DNA from: Sphingobium sp. BYY-5
GTDB taxonomy: Bacteria > Pseudomonadota > Alphaproteobacteria > Sphingomonadales > Sphingomonadaceae
NCBI RefSeq assembly: GCF_022758885.1
Contig: NZ_JALEBH010000001.1
Location: forward strand, 682,001 to 746,000
Reading direction: 5' to 3'
Length of the DNA stretch: 64,000 bases
A program made the translations under genes and the position numbers. Below are positions 34,699-41,546 of this stretch, in pieces; within the stretch, counting starts at the first letter, position 1; the number at the start of each line of letters is the position of its first letter. The notes beneath the pieces are model-generated. The model was given only the letters and a program-made list of their open reading frames with translations, was not told the DNA's origin and did no database searches.

Positions 34699-36048
34699 TC
34701 AAGCGGCTTTCCTCCTGCTGAGTTCGCCGGCCAGGCTGTTCGGGCCGGCGCTGATGATATCGACGTCGATCATATCGCCGATGGCCAGTTCCGGCGCGGT
34801 CACGACGACCGACTGGAGCCAGGGCGACTTGCCGATGAGCTGGCCGGGGTGACGGCCCTTGCGCTCAAGCAGAATGTCGGTGGTGCGGCCGACGGTGGCG
34901 GCGTTGAACGTCACCTGATGCTGGTTGATGAGAGCCTGGAGACGGGCGAGCCGTTCGTCCATGACCTCGGCCGGGATCTGGTGATCCATGTCGGCGGCGG
35001 GAGTGCCGGGGCGCGGGCTATATTTGAAGCTGTAGCATTGCGCATAACGCACTTGGTCGACGATCTTCAAAGTATCTTCGAACTCGGCGTCGCTCTCACC
35101 GGGGAAGCCGACGATGAAGTCGCCGGACAGGGCGATGTCCGGCCGCGCTTCCCGCACCCGTTCGATGATGCGCAGATAGCTGTCGACGCTGTGGCTGCGG
35201 TTCATGGCCTTGAGGATTCGGTCATTGCCCGACTGCACCGGCAGATGGAGGAAGGGCATCAGCTTGGGTTCGTCGCCATGGGCGGCGATCAGGCCGTCGC
35301 TCATGTCGTTGGGATGGCTGGTGGTGTAGCGGATGCGCTTGAGGTCCGAAATTTTCGCCAGTTCGCGGGCGAGGCCGTCCATGCCCTGCGTGCGGCCCTT
35401 GTCATCCTCGCCGGTCCAGGCGTTGACATTCTGACCCAGCAGCGTGATTTCCCGCACGCCGCCATCGACCAGCGCCTTCGCCTCGTCCAGGATCGCGCTC
35501 CATGAACGGCTGATTTCCGCGCCGCGCGTATAGGGCACCACGCAATAGGTGCAGAATTTGTCGCAGCCTTCCATGATGGTGAGGAAGGCGGTGGGCCGCG
35601 CCTGCCTGGTACGGGCGGGCAGGGCGCCGAACTTCGACGCCAGCGGCATGTCGGTGTCGACCGCCTCCTCGCCGCGCCCGGCCTTGTCGATCAGGTCGGG
35701 CAGGCGGTGATAGGCCTGCGGGCCGACGACGATGTCGACATTGCGTGCGCGGCGCTGGATCTCGCCGCCTTCGGCCTGGGCGACGCAGCCGGCGACGGCG
35801 ATCATCGGGCGGGTGCCGTCCTCGCGGGTCAGGCGGCCAATGTCCGAATAGACCTTGTCCACCGCCTTTTCGCGGATGTGGCAGGTGTTGAGGATGACCA
35901 GATCGGCCTCCGCGCCCTCCGCAGCAGGGGTCATGCCGCGCGTGCCCAGCATCTCGGCCATGCGCTCGCCATCATAGACGTTCATCTGGCAGCCGAAGGA
36001 TTTGACGTGGAAAGTCGCTGGAGTCTTTTGGGCGTCGTTACGATTCAT
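34699..36048 (-). CDS. miaB: tRNA-2-methylthio-N6-dimethylallyladenosine synthase
   Basis: 449 residues. Radical SAM methylthiotransferase that completes ms2i6A at position 37 of tRNAs reading UNN codons. The N-terminal UPF0004 domain supplies three cluster cysteines (C20 in SFGCQMN, C56 in NTCHIREKA and one near 92 in AGCVAQ), the radical SAM motif is CDKFCTYC near 161-168, and a TRAM domain closes the protein (about 385-449). SFKYSPRPGTPA is a MiaB-specific segment. It lies ten bases after plsC. Confidence 0.96.
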   Translation of the reverse strand: MNRNDAQKTPATFHVKSFGCQMNVYDGERMAEMLGTRGMTPAAEGAEADLVILNTCHIREKAVDKVYSDIGRLTREDGTRPMIAVAGCVAQAEGGEIQRRARNVDIVVGPQAYHRLPDLIDKAGRGEEAVDTDMPLASKFGALPARTRQARPTAFLTIMEGCDKFCTYCVVPYTRGAEISRSWSAILDEAKALVDGGVREITLLGQNVNAWTGEDDKGRTQGMDGLARELAKISDLKRIRYTTSHPNDMSDGLIAAHGDEPKLMPFLHLPVQSGNDRILKAMNRSHSVDSYLRIIERVREARPDIALSGDFIVGFPGESDAEFEDTLKIVDQVRYAQCYSFKYSPRPGTPAADMDHQIPAEVMDERLARLQALINQHQVTFNAATVGRTTDILLERKGRHPGQLIGKSPWLQSVVVTAPELAIGDMIDVDIISAGPNSLAGELSRRKAA

Positions 36049-36057
36049 GCTGTCCAG

Positions 36058-36831
36058 CTATACAGGGGGCAACGCCGAAGCGGAAGGGCGCTGATGGGTG
36101 GCGATATCGTGCCTGGCCATGCTTTGCGCGATCCGTTCGTGCGCGATGGCGGCGATGGCCTTGCGATCAGCGCAGGTGGTGGGGTCGAACGGCTCCAGGA
36201 AGCGCAGCGTGACATTCACCACGCCCTGACGGCCCAGCACGCGCCGGGCATTGGCGCCGGCGGCTTCATCGCCCTGCCAGGCAATGTCGTCGCAGGCTGC
36301 GCCATAATCGATATGCACCGGCTGGATCATCATCGCGCGGGGCGGAGGCAGCAGGACCGACAGCAGCGACGGCTTGAACGGCAGGAGCGAGTGTCCATCG
36401 CCGGTGGTCCCCTCTGGGAAGAGGGCGACGGGCTGATGCCCCGACAGGGCGGCGCGCAGCGCTTCAAGCTGCACCGTCAGTGCGCCCCGCTTTTCGCGTG
36501 AGACGAACAAGGTGTTGTTCTGGGCCGCCAACCAGCCGATGACTGGCCAGCGCGCCACATCGTCCTTGGAAACGAAGGCGGCACCTGTCGCGCCGCCCAG
36601 CGCCAATATGTCAATCCAGCTTACATGATTGGCTAGCAGGAACATGTCGCCGCGCGGCGTGCGTCCTTCTGTTCGCACGCGCGCGCCGACTGATCGTGCG
36701 GCAAGCGCCAGGAAGCGGCGCGGCCATGGGGAAGGGCGGCGCACCAGCCGCCAGCATAGATGGGGGATCAGGCAGACCAGCAGGCTGCCGGCCAGCGCAC
36801 CGATCCGCAACAGGCGACGGGCACCGGCCAA
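36058..36831 (-). CDS. plsC: 1-acyl-sn-glycerol-3-phosphate acyltransferase-like protein
   Basis: 257 residues. Adds an acyl chain to lysophosphatidic acid at the inner membrane. The catalytic HX4D motif is H69-D74 in NHVSWIDIL; FVSREKRGA and FPEGTTGDG supply the acceptor-binding and second conserved blocks. One N-terminal hydrophobic segment (about 7-27). Other lysophospholipid acyltransferases, such as OlsA, share these motifs, so the exact acceptor is less sure. It sits between fur and miaB, six bases after the fur stop. Confidence 0.88.
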   Translation of the reverse strand: MAGARRLLRIGALAGSLLVCLIPHLCWRLVRRPSPWPRRFLALAARSVGARVRTEGRTPRGDMFLLANHVSWIDILALGGATGAAFVSKDDVARWPVIGWLAAQNNTLFVSREKRGALTVQLEALRAALSGHQPVALFPEGTTGDGHSLLPFKPSLLSVLLPPPRAMMIQPVHIDYGAACDDIAWQGDEAAGANARRVLGRQGVVNVTLRFLEPFDPTTCADRKAIAAIAHERIAQSMARHDIATHQRPSASALPPV

Positions 36832-36837
36832 GGTCGA

Positions 36838-37260
36838 TCAGTTCTTGCGGTCGAGCGCGACGCCGTAAAGTTCCATGCGATGGTCGACCAAGCGGAAACC
36901 GAGCTTTTCGGCGATCAGTTTTTGCAGTTGTTCCAGTTCCGGATCAACGAATTCGATCACATTGCCCGTCTCGACATCGATCAGATGATCGTGGTGCGAC
37001 TCAGGTGCTGCTTCGTAACGGGCGCGGCCGTCGCCGAAATCATGGCGTTCCAATATGCCCGCTTCCTCGAACAGGCGCACGGTGCGGTAGACCGTCGCGA
37101 TCGAGATACCGGGATCGATCGCGGCGGCGCGCTTGTGCAATTCCTCAACATCGGGATGGTCAGTAGCGTCGCTCAACACCTGGGCGATCACCCGGCGCTG
37201 TTCGGTAATGCGCAACCCTTTCTCGTGGCAGAGGGCTTCGACGTCGATTTTGCGGTTCAT
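36838..37260 (-). CDS. fur: Fur-family metal-responsive transcriptional regulator
   Basis: 140 residues. DNA-binding winged helix (about 1-80, GLRITEQRRVIAQVLSDATD and ISIATVYRTVRLFEEAGIL) and a metal-binding dimerisation domain with HHDHLIDVETGNVIEF. The two cysteines expected after HHDHL in most Fur proteins are replaced by DVET, and no C-terminal CxxC is present, as in many alphaproteobacterial Fur/Mur proteins. The ATG at 37260 is preferred; a longer frame to 37299 is possible. Iron or manganese response is inferred from the family. Confidence 0.88.
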   Translation of the reverse strand: MNRKIDVEALCHEKGLRITEQRRVIAQVLSDATDHPDVEELHKRAAAIDPGISIATVYRTVRLFEEAGILERHDFGDGRARYEAAPESHHDHLIDVETGNVIEFVDPELEQLQKLIAEKLGFRLVDHRMELYGVALDRKN

Positions 37261-37323
37261 GCAGGCTCGCTTAATGGCTTCTTGCGAAAAGTCGAGCAAA
37301 GCCTAGCGACTTTTCCCCAAACA

Positions 37324-37356
37324 GGAAAGGGGCGCATCAGCGACGCGCCCCTTTCC
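37324..37356 (-). terminator. Terminator downstream of mucR
   Basis: Perfect 12-base-pair stem, 37324-37335 with 37345-37356, nine-base loop, followed on the minus strand by TGTTTGGGG. It lies 28 bases after the mucR stop and would isolate mucR from fur. Confidence 0.75.
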
Positions 37357-37384
37357 GTGATAGACTTTCAGTCAATGTGGTCGA

Positions 37385-37807
37385 TTATTTACCACGAGGC
37401 CGGCGGCGCTTGGTGCCCAGACCGATTTTCTTGGCCAGGCTGCGACGCTGTTCGGCATAATTGGGGGCGACCATCGGATAATCGGCGGGCAAGCCCCACT
37501 TGGCGCGATAATCGTCCGGCGTCATCTGATAATGGGTCATCAGGTGCCGCTTCAGCATCTTCAGCTTCTTACCGTCTTCCAGGCAGATGATGAAATCCGG
37601 CTTGATCGAAGAGCGAACCGAAACTGCGGGTTCCGGCTTTACTTCCGGAACGGCGACTGGCTGGTTCAGCGCGGCCAGGGCTGTGTGAACATTGTGGATC
37701 AGCGAAGACACGTCCGAAACAGCAACACTGTTGTTGGACACATGCGCAGCGACAATATCCGAGGTCAAAGTAATGAGCAGTTCGCTCTGAGCTGATTCGG
37801 TTTCCAT
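37385..37807 (-). CDS. mucR: MucR/Ros-family transcriptional regulator
   Basis: 140 residues. Alphaproteobacterial zinc-finger regulator: DFIICLEDGKKLKMLKRHLM carries the Cys of the finger and HLMTHYQMTPDDYRAKWGLP is the signature helix region, followed by YPMVAPNYAEQRRSLAKKIG. N-terminal residues 9-50 are the oligomerisation helix region. MucR proteins act as H-NS-like AT-rich DNA binders that control surface polysaccharide, motility and cell-cycle genes. I use the ATG at 37807 because AGGA lies nine bases upstream; a GTG at 37813 is too close to that site. The targets in this strain are unknown. Confidence 0.93.
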   Translation of the reverse strand: METESAQSELLITLTSDIVAAHVSNNSVAVSDVSSLIHNVHTALAALNQPVAVPEVKPEPAVSVRSSIKPDFIICLEDGKKLKMLKRHLMTHYQMTPDDYRAKWGLPADYPMVAPNYAEQRRSLAKKIGLGTKRRRPRGK

Positions 37808-37921
37808 TTTCACGTTTCCTACAAGGCTTTATTATGGTGCGACCCGCCCGAGGAATGCATGTTTCAGGAGCGGTGGCGCATCGCTAGACCTTGTTGCGTG
37901 ATTTCGCAAGACCTGAATCTG

Positions 37922-38401
37922 TCACATTCCTATATCTATGCGAAAACTTAGCGCGTCATATAGTTGACCATCATTACCGCGATAGTAACCAGGGCGACGG
38001 TGGACATATTCGAAGCCGGATTTCTCATACAGATGAATAGCATTGTTACTGGCCCGTACTTCAAGATTCATCGATATGATGCCCTTGCGGCGCGCTGTAA
38101 TGAAGCTGTTACGTAACAGCGTTTCGCCGATGCCACGTCCCCGCCAGAGCGGGGCGACAGCCAGCAGCAGCAACTCGCATTCGTCCAGCACCGACCGGAC
38201 GAGGGCGAAGCCGAGCGGGGTCGCGTCCAGGCGTGCAATCGTCAGCCAGGTGCCGGGCATCATCATGACGCCGGCCAATTGCGGCAGCGTCCAGGCCTCG
38301 CCAAAGACGGGATCGAAGGCTGCGCTCATGACCTCCATCGTATCGGCCAGTGCGTTGCGATCCGTGTCTTCGTAAATGTCGAGATGAAGATTGGGGATCA
38401 T
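37922..38401 (-). CDS. rimI: Ribosomal-protein-alanine N-acetyltransferase RimI-like
   Basis: 159 residues, GNAT fold. The acetyl-CoA loop reads LAVAPLWRGRGIGETLLRNS (Q/RxxGxG/A form) and the following ISMNLEVRASNNAIHLYEKSGFE matches RimI, which acetylates the N-terminal alanine of ribosomal protein S18. The start overlaps the tsaB stop (ATGA), and tsaB-rimI is a conserved pair, which supports the name over a generic GNAT. Confidence 0.9.
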   Translation of the reverse strand: MIPNLHLDIYEDTDRNALADTMEVMSAAFDPVFGEAWTLPQLAGVMMMPGTWLTIARLDATPLGFALVRSVLDECELLLLAVAPLWRGRGIGETLLRNSFITARRKGIISMNLEVRASNNAIHLYEKSGFEYVHRRPGYYRGNDGQLYDALSFRIDIGM

Positions 38402-39024
38402 GAAGCGGCGCGCTCCGCCATGGTCTTCGCATCGGCTCCGCGGCCGTAGATTGGTGTCGGCCGCAACGGGGGGAGGTGCGCTATTAGGGGATAATCGCTC
38501 GCGTCAGGGTAAAGGGTCAGGGCCGTCCCATGGCCGCGCGTCGTGACTAATGCTTCGGCGCCTGTTCCGAATATGGTCCGGGCTTCGATCTGCCGGGCGA
38601 GGTCGGCGATCGGGGTCGAGGCGACTGCGCTGGTAGCCGAAAGGCCGTCGGCGGCAAAGCTCTGCCAGAAAAGTTCGCCATGTCCGCCTGTGATGGCGAT
38701 TATCAGCGGCTCTTGCCGATGCAGTTGCGCCGCGCGGGCGGCGATCAGGGACGGGGCGCTGTAGCCATGGAGGGGGATGTTCCAGGCGAGAGCAAGCGCG
38801 CGGGCGGCGGCGATGCCGATGCGCACGCCGGTAAAGCTGCCTGGGCCGACATCGACCGCGATGGCGTCGGCGCGCCCGCCGTCGGGGAGCGCGGCGATGG
38901 CGGGCAACAGGGCTTCGGCATGGCCGCGCCCGACAATGTCGTGAAATCGGCCGATCGGCGCGCCGTCATCCAGCAGCGCCACGGACAGGGCCTGTGTCGC
39001 AGTGTCGATCACCAGCAGGCGCAA
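38398..39024 (-). CDS. tsaB: tRNA threonylcarbamoyladenosine biosynthesis protein TsaB
   Basis: 208 residues. Scaffold partner of TsaD in forming t6A37 in tRNAs reading ANN codons. ASKHA-type fold: LLVIDTATQALSVALLD at the N-terminus and VGPGSFTGVRIGIAAARALA near 65-85 are the family signatures. The likely start is a TTG at 39024, six bases after GAGGGAG; the in-frame TTG at 39039 has no such site. It overlaps rimI by four bases at its end. Confidence 0.92.
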   Translation of the reverse strand: MRLLVIDTATQALSVALLDDGAPIGRFHDIVGRGHAEALLPAIAALPDGGRADAIAVDVGPGSFTGVRIGIAAARALALAWNIPLHGYSAPSLIAARAAQLHRQEPLIIAITGGHGELFWQSFAADGLSATSAVASTPIADLARQIEARTIFGTGAEALVTTRGHGTALTLYPDASDYPLIAHLPPLRPTPIYGRGADAKTMAERAAS

Positions 39025-39109
39025 GCAAGACTCCCTCAAGCGGCCGCAAAATGCGGATTCGCCTAGCGGTTAGTCGATCCGTCCGGATTTGCCAAATCGA
39101 AGACGCGGT

Positions 39110-39685
39110 TCAGACCGCGCGTACTTCGGTGACTTCGGGGACATAATGTTTGAGTAGCTGCTCGATGCCGTTCTTAAGCGTGGCGGTCGAGGATGGGCAG
39201 CCCGAACAGGCGCCCTGCATCTTGAGGTAGACGGTGCCCTTGTCGAAACCGCGATAGATGATGTCGCCACCGTCATTGGCGACCGCCGGGCGGACGCGGG
39301 TGTCGATAAGTTCACGGATCTGCTCGACAATCTCGGCATCCTCCGGATCGTCGGCGAAATCTTCATCCTCGGTCGGGACGCTGATGCCTGCCGCGCTGCC
39401 GGGGGCGAAGAGCGGCATGTTGGCGGAAAAATGCTCCAGCAAGGTGGCGAGTATGTCGGGCTTGACGTCGGACCATTCCGCGCCGGGCGCGATCGTCACC
39501 GATATGAAGTCGCTGCCGAAAAACACGCCGGTCACATCGCCCAGGCCGAACAGCGCGTCCGCGAGTGGGGAGGCTTCGGCTTCCTCCGGCGTTGCGAAAT
39601 CGCGCGTGCCCGTTCCCATGACCGCGCGGCCGGGGAGGAATTTGATGGTCGCCGGATTGGGCGTCAGTTCGGTTTCGATCAGCAT
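39110..39685 (-). CDS. nfuA: NifU-family Fe-S scaffold/carrier protein
   Basis: 191 residues. N-terminal Nfu_N domain (about 1-90, TPNPATIKFLPGRAVMGTG) and C-terminal NifU domain (about 110-190) with the cluster cysteines C160 and C163 in MQGACSGCPSS. It delivers [4Fe-4S] clusters to client proteins. The ATG at 39685 fits the family start; the much longer open frame to 39949 has no homologous character. An ATG at 39694 is also possible. It lies in the same direction as tsaB, about 85 bases upstream of it. Confidence 0.93.
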   Translation of the reverse strand: MLIETELTPNPATIKFLPGRAVMGTGTRDFATPEEAEASPLADALFGLGDVTGVFFGSDFISVTIAPGAEWSDVKPDILATLLEHFSANMPLFAPGSAAGISVPTEDEDFADDPEDAEIVEQIRELIDTRVRPAVANDGGDIIYRGFDKGTVYLKMQGACSGCPSSTATLKNGIEQLLKHYVPEVTEVRAV

Positions 39686-39996
39686 GGCGTCCATGTGGCG
39701 ATTGGCGCGGCCAAGATCAAGGCGGGAACGGAACTTGCGGGAGGAGAGGCCCAAATCATGTTGCCGGGATGGCCGCTTGCTTTTTGCGTGCATCTGCATC
39801 ATATGCGCCGCAACGCAGCAGATGGGCCGTGATGGCCCCATAGCGATTGGCAGCGTGATCGTCCGCAACCTTGGTAGCTGAACCAGCCGCCAAAGGACCA
39901 CGGACCGGCCAATGACAGTCTGCGTCAAGCTTGAGGCTTCCCTTTTCACGCGGGTCGTTTCGTAACCCGCCTCGCGCCCTTCCTGCGTCCGCAGAG
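39686..39996. other. Gene-free interval between nfuA and the DEAD-box helicase
   Basis: Apart from the hairpin at 39997-40030 no gene or repeat was recognised in these roughly 310 bases. The interval must contain the divergent promoters of nfuA (minus) and of the helicase (plus), which would give the helicase mRNA an unusually long leader if transcription starts far upstream. Confidence 0.5.
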
Positions 39997-40030
39997 CAAG
40001 TTGGCGCCATGGCCGACTTGTGAGTTTTTT
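39997..40030 (+). promoter_or_regulatory. Terminator-like hairpin directly before the helicase start (possible attenuator)
   Basis: CAAGTTGGC (39997-40005) and GCCGACTTG (40012-40020) form a nine-base-pair stem with one G-U pair and a six-base loop, followed by TGAG and six Ts (40025-40030). The T-run ends two bases before the ATG at 40033. No normal Shine-Dalgarno sequence fits between. The shape is that of an intrinsic terminator. Confidence 0.6.
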
Positions 40031-40032
40031 AT

Positions 40033-41415
40033 ATGCAATTCAATGAACTTGGTCTCTCCGAGCCCATTTTGAAGGCGCTCGCCGCCAAAAATTACGCCAC
40101 CCCGACGCCGATCCAGCAGAAGGCGATCCCCGTTCTGCTGGAAGGACGCGACCTGTGCGGCATCGCCCAGACCGGCACCGGCAAGACCGCTGCCTTCGCG
40201 CTGCCCAGCCTTGATTATTTTGCGCGCAATCCGAAGGTTACGCCGGCCAAGGGCTGCCGGATGCTGGTGCTGTCGCCCACGCGCGAACTCGCGGCGCAGA
40301 TTGCGCAGAGCTTCCGCGACTATGGCCGCTTCATGAAGCTGTCGGTCGAAACCGTGTTCGGCGGCGTGCCGATCAACAAGCAGATCCGTGCCCTGTCGGC
40401 CGGCGTCGACATCGTCGTCGCCACGCCGGGCCGCCTGCTCGACCTGATCGACCAGCGCGCCTTCACCATTCGCGATACGGAAATCTTCGTCCTCGACGAA
40501 GCCGACCAGATGATGGACATGGGCTTCATCCATCCGCTGCGCCGCATCGCCAAGCTGCTGCCGCAGCAGCGCCAGAACCTGTTCTTCTCGGCCACCATGC
40601 CGAAAGAGATCGAGGCGCTGGCCGGGCAGTTTCTGAACGACCCGATCAAGGTCAGCGTCGCGCCGCAATCGACCACGGCCGAGCGCGTGCGCCAGCAGGC
40701 GACCTTCGTCAACCAGGCGGAAAAGCAGGCGCTGCTGCATATTGTGCTGAAGAATGAGGATATCGACCGCGCGCTGATCTTCACCCGGACCAAGCATGGT
40801 GCCGATCGCGTCGTGCGGTTTCTGGAAGGGGCGGGCATCGACGCCTTCGCCATTCACGGCAACAAGAGCCAGGGTCAGCGCACTACCGCGCTCCAGGCAT
40901 TCCGCCAGGGCAAGGTGAAGCTGCTGGTCGCGACCGACATCGCTGCGCGCGGCATTGATGTGTCGGGCGTGTCCCACGTCATCAACTTCGAAATCCCGAA
41001 CGTGCCGGAGCAATATGTCCACCGCATCGGCCGCACCGCGCGCGCCGGGGCGGAGGGCGTCGCGATCAGCTTCGTGGCGGATGACGAGCGGCCTTATCTG
41101 AAGGCCATCGAGAAGGCGACTCGCGTGAAGCTGGAGATCGAGCCGCTGCCGGAGAATTTCCTGGAAGCCGTCCGCAACCTTCCCAAGCCTGCCGCGCCGC
41201 GCAAAGGGCCGAGCCAGTCCCCGGCGCAGCAGGCCAAGCGCGCCGATGGGCAGCGCCGCTACCAGGATCAGCAAAAGTCGCAGCGCGGCGCACCCGACAG
41301 GGCGCATCGCGGTGAAGGCGACGGAGCGGGCAAGGCGGCGCCGGGCCGCCGCCGGCGCCGTGGTGGCGTGGGTGCGCACAAGGGCGCCGTGCAGCGCACC
41401 GGCGCGCCGCGCTGA
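40033..41415 (+). CDS. DEAD-box RNA helicase, RhlE type
   Basis: 460 residues. ATP-dependent unwinding of RNA in ribosome assembly or mRNA decay. Q motif (FNELGLSEPI...PTPIQ, 3-28), Walker A AQTGTGKT (45-52), Walker B VLDEAD near 154-159, SAT motif FSATMP near 184, and HRIGRTARAG near 332-341, then a basic, low-complexity tail of about 80 residues (GRRRRRGG). The tail and order resemble RhlE rather than CsdA or DbpA. A terminator-like hairpin touches the start codon, see that entry. RhlE-like helicases are often cold-induced. Confidence 0.92.
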   Translation: MQFNELGLSEPILKALAAKNYATPTPIQQKAIPVLLEGRDLCGIAQTGTGKTAAFALPSLDYFARNPKVTPAKGCRMLVLSPTRELAAQIAQSFRDYGRFMKLSVETVFGGVPINKQIRALSAGVDIVVATPGRLLDLIDQRAFTIRDTEIFVLDEADQMMDMGFIHPLRRIAKLLPQQRQNLFFSATMPKEIEALAGQFLNDPIKVSVAPQSTTAERVRQQATFVNQAEKQALLHIVLKNEDIDRALIFTRTKHGADRVVRFLEGAGIDAFAIHGNKSQGQRTTALQAFRQGKVKLLVATDIAARGIDVSGVSHVINFEIPNVPEQYVHRIGRTARAGAEGVAISFVADDERPYLKAIEKATRVKLEIEPLPENFLEAVRNLPKPAAPRKGPSQSPAQQAKRADGQRRYQDQQKSQRGAPDRAHRGEGDGAGKAAPGRRRRRGGVGAHKGAVQRTGAPR

Positions 41416-41423
41416 TTAATGTA

Positions 41424-41459
41424 CGGGCGCAATCGAGAAGCGTTTCTCGATTGCGCCCG
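41424..41459 (+). terminator. Strong hairpin after the helicase gene
   Basis: A perfect 16-base-pair stem (41424-41439 with 41444-41459) and a GCGT loop lie nine bases after the helicase stop. No T-run follows on either side, so it may block 3' decay or act with a factor rather than as a classical terminator. Confidence 0.6.
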
Positions 41460-41546
41460 ATACGCATGAGGGCTTTGGGGCTATCGCGCCCCATGACCAT
41501 CTTTGTCAGTGGCCATTCAGGAAAATGCCGTTAGGCTCCTGCGCCT

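Noticed and set aside
39686..39949. N-terminal extension of nfuA by 88 codons
   Set aside because: The extension has no family-like sequence; the conserved Nfu_N start MLIETELTPNPATIKF begins at 39685.
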